Positions 23,903-33,073 of a stretch of 64,000 nt of DNA are shown piece after piece. The DNA is from DATBDM01 sp034664425. Lineage in GTDB: Bacteria > Actinomycetota > Thermoleophilia > Solirubrobacterales > Solirubrobacteraceae. Under the pieces are notes generated by a model. The model was not told the origin of the DNA and made no database searches. It was given only the letters and a program-made list of their open reading frames with translations. The position numbers and the translations under genes were made by a program. Within the stretch, counting starts at the first letter, position 1; every line of letters begins with the position of its first letter. The stretch is from the NCBI GenBank assembly GCA_034664425.1, contig JAXDHR010000075.1:1-64000 (forward strand), in the 5' to 3' direction.

Positions 23903-25102
23903 CTAGAACTCGACCGGGAGGCTGGGGTCGGCGATCTGCCGCCGCGCGAGCTCGAGGTCGTCGCCGCGCCCGACGCTGAGGGCACCCGCCACGCGGCCGC
24001 CGTCGAGGTAGAAGATCGCGAACTCGCCGCGCTGCACCGATCCGCGCACGACCTCGCGGTCCCAGCGCGCGGCGGGACCGACGTACTCGAGCGATGCCCA
24101 GTCTGCGAGGTCAGACCAGAAGTACGGGACGTCGTCGTAGGGCTGCTCGGAGCCGAGGATGGCGCGCGCGACGGCGGCGCCCTGGCCCCGGGCGACCTCC
24201 CAGTGCTCGACCCGCAGCCTGCGGCCGTGGAGGACCGAGTCGTACTCGCAGATGTCGCCCGCCGCCCAGATGCCGGGCGCGGAGGTCTCCAGGCGCGCCG
24301 AGCAGCGCACCCCGCCCGTGTCCCCCAGCTGGAGCCCCGCGCTGCGCGCGAGCATCACGTCCGGCATCACGCCGGTCCCCATCACGACGGTCTGGGCGGG
24401 AATCGAGCGGCCGGACGCGGTGCGCACCGAGTCGACGTGCTCGTCGCCCTCGAAGGCCGCGAGCGCGTCCCCGCCGGCCCACTCGACCCCGCGGCTCGTG
24501 AGGACGTCGCGGAAGTACGCTCCGGCCGTGTCGCCGAAGCCGCGCGAGAGCGGAAGCTGCTCCTCGGCGACCATCGTCACCGAGCGGCCGCGTGCGGTCA
24601 GCGTGGCGGCGACCTCGCAGGCGATGTAGGAGCCGCCGACGACCACGATGCGCTCGGCGTCGTCCGCGCCGGCGCGGATCGTATCCGCGTTGCCGAGCGC
24701 GCGCACGTAGTGGATGCCCTCGAGCTGGCCACCGTCGACGCGCAGGCGACGGACGTTTGCACCCGTGGCCAGCACGGCGTGCTCGAAGGCGACGACGGTC
24801 TTGTCGGAGAGGGTCGCTGCGCGCGCCTGCGTGTCGAGCGCCGTCACGCTCGTGCGGACCCGCAGATCGACGTCGTGCTCGGCCCACCACCCGGGTGGAT
24901 GGAGGTAGGTCTCCTCGCGGGCCGCCTCCCCCGACAGGTACTGCTTCGTGACCGACGGGCGGTCGTAGGGAGGATCGACGTCGCGACCGGCGACGAGGAT
25001 CGAGCCGCCGTAGCCGCCGTCGCGCAGCGTCTCGGCGCACGCACTGCCGGCGGCGCCGGCACCAACGACGAGCACGCCGGTGCCGAGCTCGGTCTCAGGC
25101 AT
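23903..25102 (-). CDS. FAD-dependent pyridine nucleotide-disulfide oxidoreductase (ferredoxin reductase type)
   Basis: A 399-residue two-dinucleotide-binding flavoprotein. FAD motif VLVVGAGAAGSACAETL, NAD motif IVVVGGSYIACEVAATL, and the second FAD contact GIWAAGDICEY. The PPYDRPSVTKQYLSGE stretch is typical of rubredoxin/ferredoxin reductases and AIF-like enzymes. No redox-active Cys pair, so it passes electrons to a separate carrier; none is encoded nearby. It overlaps the upstream RCK gene by 8 bases and ends the trk-like operon. Confidence 0.88.
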   Translation of the reverse strand: MPETELGTGVLVVGAGAAGSACAETLRDGGYGGSILVAGRDVDPPYDRPSVTKQYLSGEAAREETYLHPPGWWAEHDVDLRVRTSVTALDTQARAATLSDKTVVAFEHAVLATGANVRRLRVDGGQLEGIHYVRALGNADTIRAGADDAERIVVVGGSYIACEVAATLTARGRSVTMVAEEQLPLSRGFGDTAGAYFRDVLTSRGVEWAGGDALAAFEGDEHVDSVRTASGRSIPAQTVVMGTGVMPDVMLARSAGLQLGDTGGVRCSARLETSAPGIWAAGDICEYDSVLHGRRLRVEHWEVARGQGAAVARAILGSEQPYDDVPYFWSDLADWASLEYVGPAARWDREVVRGSVQRGEFAIFYLDGGRVAGALSVGRGDDLELARRQIADPSLPVEF

Positions 25103-25778
25103 GCGCCTCTTTGCCGACGAAGCGGCGCGTGATGTCCTCCTCCAGCCCCGGATCGAGCACCACGAGCACCTCGTCGCCGGCCTCGACGACCGTGTCCGCC
25201 TTCGGCACGAAGCCCGATCCCTCGCGCAGCACGGAGATCACCAGCGCGCCCTCGGGCAAACCCATGTCCGCGACCCGCGAGCCGGCCGCCGGCGCGTCCT
25301 CGCCGACCACGAGCTCGATGATCTCGAGGCGCTCCTCGGGGAGGTCGAGCAGGTGCACGAGGCCGTAGCGCGGAACCTCGTGCTCGATCAGCCGCAGGAT
25401 CAGGTCGGTGGCGGAGACCGCGGGCTGGATCCCGAGCAGCTTGAAGTGCTCGAGGTTGCGGGGGTTGTTGACCCGGGCGATGATCCGCTCGCACAGGTAC
25501 TTCTCCTTGGCGACCTGGCAGATCAGCAGGTTGTCCTCGTCGTCGCCGGTGACCGCGACGACGAGATCGGCACGCTGGATGCCGGCGCGCTCGAGCACCC
25601 AGAGCTCGGTCGCATCGCCGTACTGGACCGCGTGCTCGAGCTCCTGCTCGACGGTCAGGTAGCGGCGGCGGTCCTGCTCGACGACCGTGACCTCGTCGCC
25701 CTTCTCGATCAGCTCGCGCGCGAGGTTCCAGCCGACCTTGCCGGCGCCCGCGATGATCACGTACATGCCGCCGGACAT
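25095..25778 (-). CDS. RCK (TrkA-N/TrkA-C) potassium transport regulator
   Basis: A 227-residue protein: Rossmann RCK-N domain (about 5-125; GxGxxG in IIAGAGKVGWNLARELIEKG followed by the acidic VVEQD) and RCK-C domain (about 145-220). Such proteins bind NAD(H)/ATP or c-di-AMP and gate K+ channels and transporters from the cytosol. ATG 25778 shares a base with the upstream stop. No TrkH or KtrB gene is in the window; the nearest membrane partners are APC permeases on the same strand. Confidence 0.9.
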   Translation of the reverse strand: MSGGMYVIIAGAGKVGWNLARELIEKGDEVTVVEQDRRRYLTVEQELEHAVQYGDATELWVLERAGIQRADLVVAVTGDDEDNLLICQVAKEKYLCERIIARVNNPRNLEHFKLLGIQPAVSATDLILRLIEHEVPRYGLVHLLDLPEERLEIIELVVGEDAPAAGSRVADMGLPEGALVISVLREGSGFVPKADTVVEAGDEVLVVLDPGLEEDITRRFVGKEAHA

Positions 25779-26215
25779 CAGGCGGCCTCGTCGGGCTCGG
25801 TCAGCGCGGCGCGCTCGAGCTGCTCGATGGCGATCTGCGTCGGGCAGATCGTGTGCACGCCCTGCTCCCGGTACCAGGCGGCGCGGCGGGGGTCGAGCAC
25901 GCGCGCGATCACCCGCGGCACGTCGAAGCGGCGCCGGGCGATCTGGGCCACCACGAGATTCGTGTTGTCGCCGTTGGTGGAGGCGATGAAGACGTCGGCG
26001 TCCTCGATCCCGGCCTCCTCGAGCGCGTCCAGCTCGAGCGCGGTGCCGATGGTGAAGCGACCGCCCGCCTCCTCCCAGGAGCGGCCGAGCTCCACATCGA
26101 GGCGCTCATGGGAGAGCGGGTCCTCGTCCAGGACCGACACGGTGTGGCCGGCCCGGAGGGCCGAAGTGGCGACTGAGGACCCAACCCGTCCTGCGCCGAT
26201 CACGAGCACGAACAC
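25778..26215 (-). CDS. RCK-N (TrkA-N) protein, single domain
   Basis: A 145-residue Rossmann domain: VLVIGAGRVGSSVATSALRA with the acidic VLDEDP after beta-2, and ADVFIASTNGDNTNLVVAQI. It lacks the RCK-C ligand domain that the following gene has, so the two may form a mixed assembly. GTG 26215 is chosen because the sequence ahead of it has no fold. It follows an APC permease by 11 bases and is TGATG-coupled to the second RCK gene. Confidence 0.87.
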   Translation of the reverse strand: MFVLVIGAGRVGSSVATSALRAGHTVSVLDEDPLSHERLDVELGRSWEEAGGRFTIGTALELDALEEAGIEDADVFIASTNGDNTNLVVAQIARRRFDVPRVIARVLDPRRAAWYREQGVHTICPTQIAIEQLERAALTEPDEAA

Positions 26216-26226
26216 GGGCCCGGATG

Positions 26227-28299
26227 CTATCGGGATGAGTGGCCGTCGGCCGTTGCGTCGACGGTGACCGTCGCCGGGTGACCGAGCGAGACGGGCGCAC
26301 GCTCGTCGGCCACCGTCGCCGGGTCCTGGATCGCGCCGTGGTGGGCGGGCGGGGCCGTGAGGATGACTCGGCACGGTGCCTTCTGCACCACATAGCGCGT
26401 CGTCTCCCCCACGAAGGTGTCGCGCAGGCCTTGCTTGCCGCCGTAGCGCAGGCCGCCGCGGAGTCGGGTCGGCTCCTCGGCGGCGAGCACGATCGCCTCC
26501 ACCCCGCGGCGCTTGGCCTCGTGCACGATCGCCTCGCCCGCGCGCCGCGCGCGCACCACCGCGGTGGCGACCTCGACGCCTTCGTACTCCTCGCCGACCG
26601 CCTTCGCGCGCGCGAGCGCACTGCGCGCACGCTTGAGCTCCTTGTCGGGGACGCGCGAGTCCAGCGGCAGCGCCATCGGGACCTCGAAGACCCAGATCGC
26701 CTCGATCACCGCGCCGCCCTCGCCGAGATCCGCGTCCTCATCCGCGGCGAGCCGGCCGGCGGTCTGCACGATGTCGTCGTCGATCTCCTCGCCGACGATC
26801 GGCACGAGGATCGAGCCGTACTCCACGTCCGGGCGCTCGCGCGTGAGGGTCCGCTCCGGCACGGTGACGCGCTTGGTCAGCGACTTGCCCTCCGAGATCC
26901 GGTAGATGGCGTAGACGGCGATCCCGAACGCCATCCAGCCGAGCCCCACCCAGCGTCCGCCGCCGTGGTAGGCGAGCACCGCGAGTAGCGCGAGGGCGCA
27001 CAGCACCGCGCCGGCCGCTGCGGGGAGCGGCAGCTCGAAGCCCCGGACGCGCACGTTGAGCGGCACCTTGTACGGCCGATCGCGGCCCGGCTCCTTCCAG
27101 CGCAGCCGGCAGACGGCGAGGCAGACGAGGGTGAAGGCGAGGGTGGTGCCGAACGCCGAGATGCCCAGCAGCAGCTTCATGTTCGCCGGCATCAGCAGGA
27201 TCGTCGCCAGCAGCGAGCCGATCACGATCACTGCGACCGGCGTGCCGTAGCGCGGGTGCAGGTAGCCGACCAGCGACGGGATCTGGCGGTTGAGCGCCAG
27301 CGAGTAGCCGAGCCGCGACAATCCCAGCATCGCCGCCTGGCAGGCGGCGACCAGGATCGCGATCGCCGAGACGGCGACGAGGTAGCGCAGGCCGTCGTGC
27401 AGCCACGGCTGCGAGAAGTCGGCGACCACGCCGAGCATCGGCGCCTCGATCCAGGCCGCCGGACCGCCCTCCGACGCCCGCTCGACCGGCAGCGTCGAGG
27501 ACGCGACGAGCGCGATCCCGACGTAGGGGATCAACGTCGCGATCAGCCGCACCGCCACCAGCCGCTTGAGCCCCTTGCGCCCGACGGCCACCTGGCCGGA
27601 GAGGCCCGAGGAGGCGTCGATCCCGCTGAACGCGACGAGCACGAGCGGGATCGCCCACACCAGGTCGCCGAGCGACGTGCTCCTTCCGGTCACCGCGGTG
27701 GGATCGGTGAGCACCTGCGGCTCGAAGAGCAGCGCCATGCCGAGCGCCACGAGCACGATCTGCAGGACGAGGTCGACGAGCACGATCACGACGGCGCGGT
27801 CGTAGCGGCGAGCCGTCATGCCGCGGACGTTGTTGACCGTCACGTAGGCGACGACCGCGAAGCCGACCAGGAACTCCGGCACGCCGTGCGCGAGCGGCGC
27901 CCAGAAGATCGCCGCGTAGTCGGAGACCGCGAAGGCCGTCAGCGCGATCAGGATCAGGTAGTCCAGGCAGATCGCCCAGCCGGCGATGAAGCTCCACAGC
28001 TCGTTGAAGGCGTAGCGCGCGATCACCGTCGCGCCGCCGCGCTCCTGGTGCAGGGAGGCGCCCTCGACGTAGGAGACCATCACCAGCGTGAAGAGGGCGA
28101 AGCCGACGAGGAAGACGACCCAGGTCAGGCCCAGCGCCCGCTGGGCGACGACGCCGACCCCGAAGTACAGCGAGGCGGAGACGAAGCCCTGGACGATCCC
28201 GAACAGCGCGGGCGAACCGAGGCCGCGGCGGAGCCCCTCCGGGGTGTTGACGCGGGCGTTGCGCAGGCGCTGAACGCCGGGGGACGCGGTCCGCGGCAT
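26227..28299 (-). CDS. APC superfamily permease with C-terminal USP domain (copy 1)
   Basis: A 690-residue protein: about 12 hydrophobic helices (about 25-470), then a soluble universal-stress-like domain (about 530-660; YGSILVPIVGEEIDDDIVQT at its start, PCRVILTAPP at its end). APC proteins of this form include amino-acid permeases and the KimA-type K+ importers, which also carry a C-terminal USP-like domain. FGIVQGFVSASLYFGVGVV is the first APC helix. It is directly followed by two RCK genes, which favours ion transport, but substrate residues cannot be assigned by eye. Confidence 0.85.
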   Translation of the reverse strand: MPRTASPGVQRLRNARVNTPEGLRRGLGSPALFGIVQGFVSASLYFGVGVVAQRALGLTWVVFLVGFALFTLVMVSYVEGASLHQERGGATVIARYAFNELWSFIAGWAICLDYLILIALTAFAVSDYAAIFWAPLAHGVPEFLVGFAVVAYVTVNNVRGMTARRYDRAVVIVLVDLVLQIVLVALGMALLFEPQVLTDPTAVTGRSTSLGDLVWAIPLVLVAFSGIDASSGLSGQVAVGRKGLKRLVAVRLIATLIPYVGIALVASSTLPVERASEGGPAAWIEAPMLGVVADFSQPWLHDGLRYLVAVSAIAILVAACQAAMLGLSRLGYSLALNRQIPSLVGYLHPRYGTPVAVIVIGSLLATILLMPANMKLLLGISAFGTTLAFTLVCLAVCRLRWKEPGRDRPYKVPLNVRVRGFELPLPAAAGAVLCALALLAVLAYHGGGRWVGLGWMAFGIAVYAIYRISEGKSLTKRVTVPERTLTRERPDVEYGSILVPIVGEEIDDDIVQTAGRLAADEDADLGEGGAVIEAIWVFEVPMALPLDSRVPDKELKRARSALARAKAVGEEYEGVEVATAVVRARRAGEAIVHEAKRRGVEAIVLAAEEPTRLRGGLRYGGKQGLRDTFVGETTRYVVQKAPCRVILTAPPAHHGAIQDPATVADERAPVSLGHPATVTVDATADGHSSR

Positions 28300-28469
28300 C
28301 AGCGGCGGCGCTCCAGAAGCAGGCGCAGCGTTCCCGCGGCGATGAAGAGCACGCCCATGAGAAGCCCGAAGGCGAGCGGTCCGCCGCCCGCCACGAGCGT
28401 GCGCACGATGATCGCCACCCCGAGCAGCACCAGCAGGCCGGAGAGCAGCTTCGGGGCGAGGCCGGTCAC
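28299..28469 (-). CDS. small two-helix membrane protein
   Basis: A 56-residue protein of two hydrophobic helices (LLSGLLVLLGVAIIVRTLVA and GLLMGVLFIAAGTLRLLL) with a basic tail. Both ends are coupled: GTG 28469 overlaps the stop of APC copy 2 (GTGA) and its stop overlaps the ATG of APC copy 1 (TGATG). The tight coupling between two transporters suggests an accessory subunit. No family recognised. Confidence 0.65.
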   Translation of the reverse strand: MTGLAPKLLSGLLVLLGVAIIVRTLVAGGGPLAFGLLMGVLFIAAGTLRLLLERRR

Positions 28470-30388
28470 GCGACCGTCGCCCGCTCGAGCGCGCGCCGGC
28501 GCTGCTCGTTGGCGCTGGTGTCCGGTGTCGACTCGATGACGACGCGGCACGGACGCTCGGCGAGCACCGTCTCGAGCGTCTTGCCGAACAGCGAGGCGCC
28601 GTCGATCCGGCGCGGGAGCGGCATCACGATCGCCGCGGCGCGCATGTCGCTCGCCTCCTCGACGATCCGCCGTCCCGCCTGGCCCGCCCGGATGCGCTCG
28701 ACGTGGCCCGAGACGCGCCGGCCGCCCTGGACCTTGGCCTGCTCGATCAGCGAGTGTGCGGCGGCCTCGGCCTCCTCCATCCGCGCGTCGATCGCCAGCG
28801 CGTTCGGGACGGTCACGAGCGAGAGCACGTGGATGCCCCGTCGGCGGCGGACGGCGAGCTTGGCCGCGGTGGCCATCACCGTCTCGTCGTAGTTGCCGTC
28901 CGACAGCGGGACGAGCACCGAGTCGTACTCCGCCTCGTGGTCGACCACCGGCTGCGGGATCGCGACCTTGTGGGTCGACGTGAGGTCGAGCCCGTGGTGA
29001 CGGCGGAAGAGCACGTAGATGATCGAGCCGACCACGAGCCACCCGAGGCCGACGGCCGAGACGGCGGGATGCAGGACGACGATCACCACGAACGCGATCG
29101 CCGTGAAGGTCCCGCCCGCGACCGCGAACAGCGGCACGTCGACGCCGCGGACCCGCAGGTTCCCGGGCCCACGGTAGAAGCGCTCGACGTCCGGCAGCTT
29201 GTAGCGCAGGCGGATCACCGACGCGTGCGCCATCGTGAACGAGAGCAGCGCGCCGAACGAGTAGATGTTGCCGAGGAAGTTCGCCTGGCCGGGCAGGCAG
29301 ACGAGCACCGCGAAGCCCGAGAACACGATGATCCCGATCCACGGCGTGCGGTAATGCGGATGCAGCCGCCGCAGCCCGTCGGGCAGCTGCCGGTGGATGC
29401 CCATCGAGTAGACCAGCCGCGAGACGCCGATGATCCCGGCGTTGGTGGCCAAGAAGAGGATCGTGGCGGCGAGCAGACCGACGTAGATCTCCGCCGGCTG
29501 CTGGAGGAAGCCGAGGTCGATCTGCTTGACGACGCCGAGGATCGGGTCGCCGGCGTAGCCGCCGTGCTCCTCGGTCAGGCCCAGCTTCGTCTGGTAGCCG
29601 CCGCCGGCGACGCGCTCGACGGGCAGCGCCGAGAGGGCGACGCTCGGCAGCGTGAAGTAGATCGCGAACACGGCGATCTGGACGCGGTTGATCGCCGCGG
29701 GGATCGTCTTGGACTCGTTCTTGGCCTCCTCGCTCATGTTCGAGACCGTCTCGATGCCCGTGTAGGCGAGCATGCCGATCGGGATCGAGAGCACGAAGTC
29801 CTTCCAGCTCGGCGCGATGCCCAGGTGGACGTTGTCGGCCAGCGTGTGCGGCGAGAGCACGAGCACCGCGCCGACGATCACCAGCAGCACCTGCGTGAGG
29901 AAGTCGACGACCGCGAGCAGCACGTTGACGCCGGTCGACTCCTTGGCACCGAAGACGTTGATCGCCCCGAGCACCGAGATCACCACGACGCCGCCGATGA
30001 TGTCGCCCGGCGCGTGGCGCAGCGCCTCCCAGAACAGCCCGCCGACGTAGTGGGGCACGAAGAAGGCCGAGATCGCGATCGTCGCGACGTAGGTCAGCAT
30101 CCCCGACCAGGCGGCGAAGAACGACCAGAACTCGTTGAACGCGCGGCGTGCGAAGCTCGACGCTCCGCCGGCCTCCGGGTACATGGTCGTCGCCTCCGCG
30201 TAGGAGGCGGCCGTGCAGAAGAAGAAGAACCCCGTGATGACGAAGACGATCGGGGTCAGGCCGAGCGCATAGGAGGCGACGAGCCCCAGCGCGTAGTAGA
30301 TCGAGGATCCGACGTTCCCGTATGCGGTCGCGAAGAGGGCGTTGACCCCCAGGACCCGTTCGAGGCCCTCCAGTCGGCGTCGTGCCAT
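28466..30388 (-). CDS. APC superfamily permease with C-terminal USP domain (copy 2)
   Basis: A 640-residue protein with the same architecture as copy 1: permease domain (about 15-475, opening with LFATAYGNVGSSIYYALGLV), then a USP-like domain (about 490-620; YDSVLVPLSDGNYDETVMAT, ending PCRVVIESTP). The two copies differ throughout, so the duplication is old. First gene of a probable operon: APC, small protein, APC, RCK-N, RCK, FAD reductase. A TAGAAT -10 box lies 15 bases before ATG 30388. Confidence 0.87.
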   Translation of the reverse strand: MARRRLEGLERVLGVNALFATAYGNVGSSIYYALGLVASYALGLTPIVFVITGFFFFCTAASYAEATTMYPEAGGASSFARRAFNEFWSFFAAWSGMLTYVATIAISAFFVPHYVGGLFWEALRHAPGDIIGGVVVISVLGAINVFGAKESTGVNVLLAVVDFLTQVLLVIVGAVLVLSPHTLADNVHLGIAPSWKDFVLSIPIGMLAYTGIETVSNMSEEAKNESKTIPAAINRVQIAVFAIYFTLPSVALSALPVERVAGGGYQTKLGLTEEHGGYAGDPILGVVKQIDLGFLQQPAEIYVGLLAATILFLATNAGIIGVSRLVYSMGIHRQLPDGLRRLHPHYRTPWIGIIVFSGFAVLVCLPGQANFLGNIYSFGALLSFTMAHASVIRLRYKLPDVERFYRGPGNLRVRGVDVPLFAVAGGTFTAIAFVVIVVLHPAVSAVGLGWLVVGSIIYVLFRRHHGLDLTSTHKVAIPQPVVDHEAEYDSVLVPLSDGNYDETVMATAAKLAVRRRRGIHVLSLVTVPNALAIDARMEEAEAAAHSLIEQAKVQGGRRVSGHVERIRAGQAGRRIVEEASDMRAAAIVMPLPRRIDGASLFGKTLETVLAERPCRVVIESTPDTSANEQRRRALERATVA

Positions 30389-30397
30389 GTGCAGCGG

Positions 30398-30407
30398 ATT
30401 CTAGGAT
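30398..30407. promoter_or_regulatory. interlocked divergent -10 boxes
   Basis: ATTCTAGGAT contains TAGAAT on the minus strand (30403-30398, 15 bases before the APC ATG) and TAGGAT on the plus strand (30402-30407, 14 bases before the hydrolase GTG), sharing a CTAG core. The two start codons are only 27 bases apart, so the polymerases would compete for the same melting site. Confidence 0.5.
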
Positions 30408-30415
30408 CTACCTCC

Positions 30416-30985
30416 GTGGATCTCGCTCGCACCGCGTTGGTGGTCGTCGACGTGCAGCAGGGCTTCGACGAGCTCGAGTACTGGTCGCCCACCGGGCGGC
30501 GCGACAACCCGGCCTGTGAAGCGAACGTGGAGGCGCTGATCGCGGGCTGGCGGGACGCCGCCCGGCCGCTGGTCTACGTCCGCCACGACTCCGGCGAGGA
30601 CGGCTCGCCGCTCGTGCCGGGGACGCCCGGCAACGCGTTCCGGCCGTTCGTGACGGGTTCGCCGGACCTGCTGGTCGCCAAGCAGGTCAACTCGGCCTTC
30701 TACGGCTCGCCGGATCTCCACGCGTGGCTGCGCGGGGAGGGCATCTCGTCGATCGCGGTGTGCGGCGTGACGACCAACCACTGCTGCGAGACGACCGCCC
30801 GGATGGCCGGCAACCTCGGCTACGACGTGCTGTTCGTGCTGGACGCGACGCATACGTTCGACCGCCGCGGGCCGGACGGCACGGTCGTGCCGGCCGCGGA
30901 CCTGGCGCGCGCGACGGCGGCGAGCCTGCACGACGAGTTCGCCACGGTGGTCTCGACGGCCGATCTGCTCGCGCCGGCCAGCTGA
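30416..30985 (+). CDS. isochorismatase-like cysteine hydrolase
   Basis: A 189-residue cysteine hydrolase. Catalytic triad: Asp in LVVVDVQQGF, Lys in LVAKQVNSAFYG, Cys in CGVTTNHCCETTARMAGNLG. The cis-peptide GVTT region is typical of nicotinamidase/isochorismatase relatives. The substrate is not determinable (nicotinamidase, carbamoylase and isochorismatase share these residues). No Shine-Dalgarno; leaderless start predicted. Confidence 0.88.
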   Translation: MDLARTALVVVDVQQGFDELEYWSPTGRRDNPACEANVEALIAGWRDAARPLVYVRHDSGEDGSPLVPGTPGNAFRPFVTGSPDLLVAKQVNSAFYGSPDLHAWLRGEGISSIAVCGVTTNHCCETTARMAGNLGYDVLFVLDATHTFDRRGPDGTVVPAADLARATAASLHDEFATVVSTADLLAPAS

Positions 30986-30986
30986 C

Positions 30987-31018
30987 GTTCGCGGGCGGCG
31001 CAACTGCCGCCCGCGAAC
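30987..31018. terminator. 13-bp hairpin between convergent genes
   Basis: GTTCGCGGGCGGC / GCCGCCCGCGAAC, a perfect 13-bp stem with a GCAACT loop, two bases after the hydrolase stop and 12 bases before the pyrophosphatase stop. No U tract on either side. Perfect 13-bp pairing between convergent stops supports a bidirectional terminator. Confidence 0.6.
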
Positions 31019-31030
31019 CACGAGCAGCGC

Positions 31031-33073
31031 CTACGCGATCAGCGGGATGATCAGCAGGGCGACGATGTTCGCCACCTTGATCATCGGGTTGATCGCCGGG
31101 CCGGCGGTGTCCTTGAACGGGTCGCCGACGGTGTCGCCGGTGACCGACGCGGCGTGGGCCTCGGAGCCCTTGCCGCCGAACTCGCCGTCCTCGATCAGCT
31201 TCTTCGCGTTGTCCCACGCGCCGCCGCCCGAGGTCATCAGCACGGCGAAGAACAGGCCGACGACGATGACGCCGATCAGCTCGCCCCCGAGCATCTTGTA
31301 GGACAGGATGCCGACCACGACGGTGAAGACGATCGGGATCAGCGACGGGATGATCATCTCGCGCTGCGCCGTCCGCGTGACGATGTCCACGCAGCGGGCG
31401 TAGTCGGGCGTGTCGGTGCCCTCCATGATCCCCGGCTTCTCGCGGAACTGGCGGCGCACCTCCTCGACCACGGCGCCGCCGGCGCGGCCGACCGCCTCCA
31501 TCGAGAGCGATGCGAACAAGCAGACCATGAGGCCGCCGATCAGCAGGCCCATGAGCACGAGCGGGTCGTCGAGCTGGAAGACGACGACCTTGACGTGGAG
31601 CTCGGTCGCCAGCTCCTTCTTGAAGGCGGCGAAGAGCACGAGGGCGGCGAGCGCGGCGGAGCCGATCGCGTAGCCCTTCGTGACCGCCTTGGTCGTGTTG
31701 CCGACGGCGTCGAGCGGGTCGGTGACGTTGCGCACGTCCTCGGGCATGTCCGCCATCTCGGCGATGCCGCCGGCGTTGTCGGTGATCGGCCCGAACGCGT
31801 CAAGTGCGACGATCACGCCGCACAGGGAGAGCTGCGACATGACGGCGACGCCGATGCCGTAGACGCCCGCCAGCTTGTAGGAGACGTAGATGCCGACGAC
31901 GATCACCAGCGCGGGGAGCGCCGTGGCCTGCAGGCCCTGGGCGAGGCCCTGGATGATGTTCGTCGCGTGGCCCGTCACCGAGGCGCGGGCCGTCTTCTTG
32001 ACCGGCGAGAAGCGGGTCGACGTGTAGTAGTCGGTGATCACGAACAGCAGCGCGGTGACGGCGAGGCCGACGAGCGCGCAGAAGTAGATGTCTCCCCAGC
32101 TCGGCGAGGTGCCGCCCCGCAGCCCGTCCATCATCCTGTAGGTCACCGGCAGGATCAGCAGCGCGGCGATCAAGCCGGCCACGATCATGCCCTGGTAGAG
32201 CGCGCGCTCGACGTTGCCGGTCTTGGACTTGACGGCGAACGTGCCGATGATCGACGCCACGATCGACACGCCGCCCAGCACGAGCGGGAAGAGCACGACG
32301 GACCCGCTGCCGAAGGTCAGGACGCCGAGCAGCATGACGGCGACGGCGGTCACGGCGTAGGTCTCGAACAGGTCGGCCGCCATGCCGGCGCAGTCGCCGA
32401 CGTTGTCGCCCACGTTGTCCGCGATCACGGCCGGGTTGCGCGGATCGTCCTCGGGGATGCCGGCCTCGATCTTGCCGACGATGTCTGCGCCGACGTCGGC
32501 GCCCTTGGTGAAGATGCCGCCGCCGAGGCGCGCGAACACCGAGATCAGCGAGCCGCCGAACCCGAGTCCGACGAGCGCGTCGACCGCGCTCTTCGTGCTC
32601 ACGTTGAAGATGAACGTGAGGATCCCGTAGTAGCCCGCGACGGCGAGCAGAGCGAGGCCGACGACGAGCATGCCGGTCACGGCCCCGCCCCGGAAGGCGA
32701 CGTCCAGCGCCGGGCCGATGCCGCCACGGGCCGATTCGGCGACGCGCGCGTTGGCGCGCACCGACACGTTCATGCCGATGAAGCCGGCCGATGCGGACGC
32801 CAGGCCGCCGATCAGGAAACCGATGGCGACCTCGATGTCCTGCAGGAAGATCAGCGCGATGAACAGGACGACGCCGACGGCGGCGATCGTCGTGTACTGG
32901 CGCCGCAGGTACGCGGACGCGCCCTCCTGCACAGCGGCCGACAGCCGCTGCATGGTCTCGTTGCCGGGCGAGAGCGCCAGCAGCGACCGGGTCGTGACCA
33001 GGCCATACGCGACAGCAAACGCCGCACAGACCAGGGCGACGATCACCCCATGGTGGGACAGGAATGAGGACAA
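31031..33073 (-). CDS. hppA: membrane-bound H+-translocating pyrophosphatase, K+-independent
   Basis: A 680-residue, about 16-helix integral membrane enzyme that hydrolyses PPi and pumps protons. Substrate-binding loops: GGGIFTKGADVGADIVGKIE (184-203), EDDPRNPAVIADNVGDNVGD (208-227) and DAFGPITDNAGGIAEM (425-440). In GNTTKAVTKGYAIGS (458-472) Lys462 takes the place of the Ala found in K+-dependent enzymes; this marks the K+-independent H+-pumping group. The start is TTG 33073 with a strong GGAGGAG 8 bases upstream. 33074-33222 contains that site, an AGTCTA/TAGACT box and no gene. Confidence 0.95.
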   Translation of the reverse strand: MSSFLSHHGVIVALVCAAFAVAYGLVTTRSLLALSPGNETMQRLSAAVQEGASAYLRRQYTTIAAVGVVLFIALIFLQDIEVAIGFLIGGLASASAGFIGMNVSVRANARVAESARGGIGPALDVAFRGGAVTGMLVVGLALLAVAGYYGILTFIFNVSTKSAVDALVGLGFGGSLISVFARLGGGIFTKGADVGADIVGKIEAGIPEDDPRNPAVIADNVGDNVGDCAGMAADLFETYAVTAVAVMLLGVLTFGSGSVVLFPLVLGGVSIVASIIGTFAVKSKTGNVERALYQGMIVAGLIAALLILPVTYRMMDGLRGGTSPSWGDIYFCALVGLAVTALLFVITDYYTSTRFSPVKKTARASVTGHATNIIQGLAQGLQATALPALVIVVGIYVSYKLAGVYGIGVAVMSQLSLCGVIVALDAFGPITDNAGGIAEMADMPEDVRNVTDPLDAVGNTTKAVTKGYAIGSAALAALVLFAAFKKELATELHVKVVVFQLDDPLVLMGLLIGGLMVCLFASLSMEAVGRAGGAVVEEVRRQFREKPGIMEGTDTPDYARCVDIVTRTAQREMIIPSLIPIVFTVVVGILSYKMLGGELIGVIVVGLFFAVLMTSGGGAWDNAKKLIEDGEFGGKGSEAHAASVTGDTVGDPFKDTAGPAINPMIKVANIVALLIIPLIA

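Noticed and set aside
31154..33067. Plus-strand open frame of 637 codons across the pyrophosphatase gene
   Set aside because: Asp/Val/Arg/His-rich shadow of hppA, no recognisable fold.
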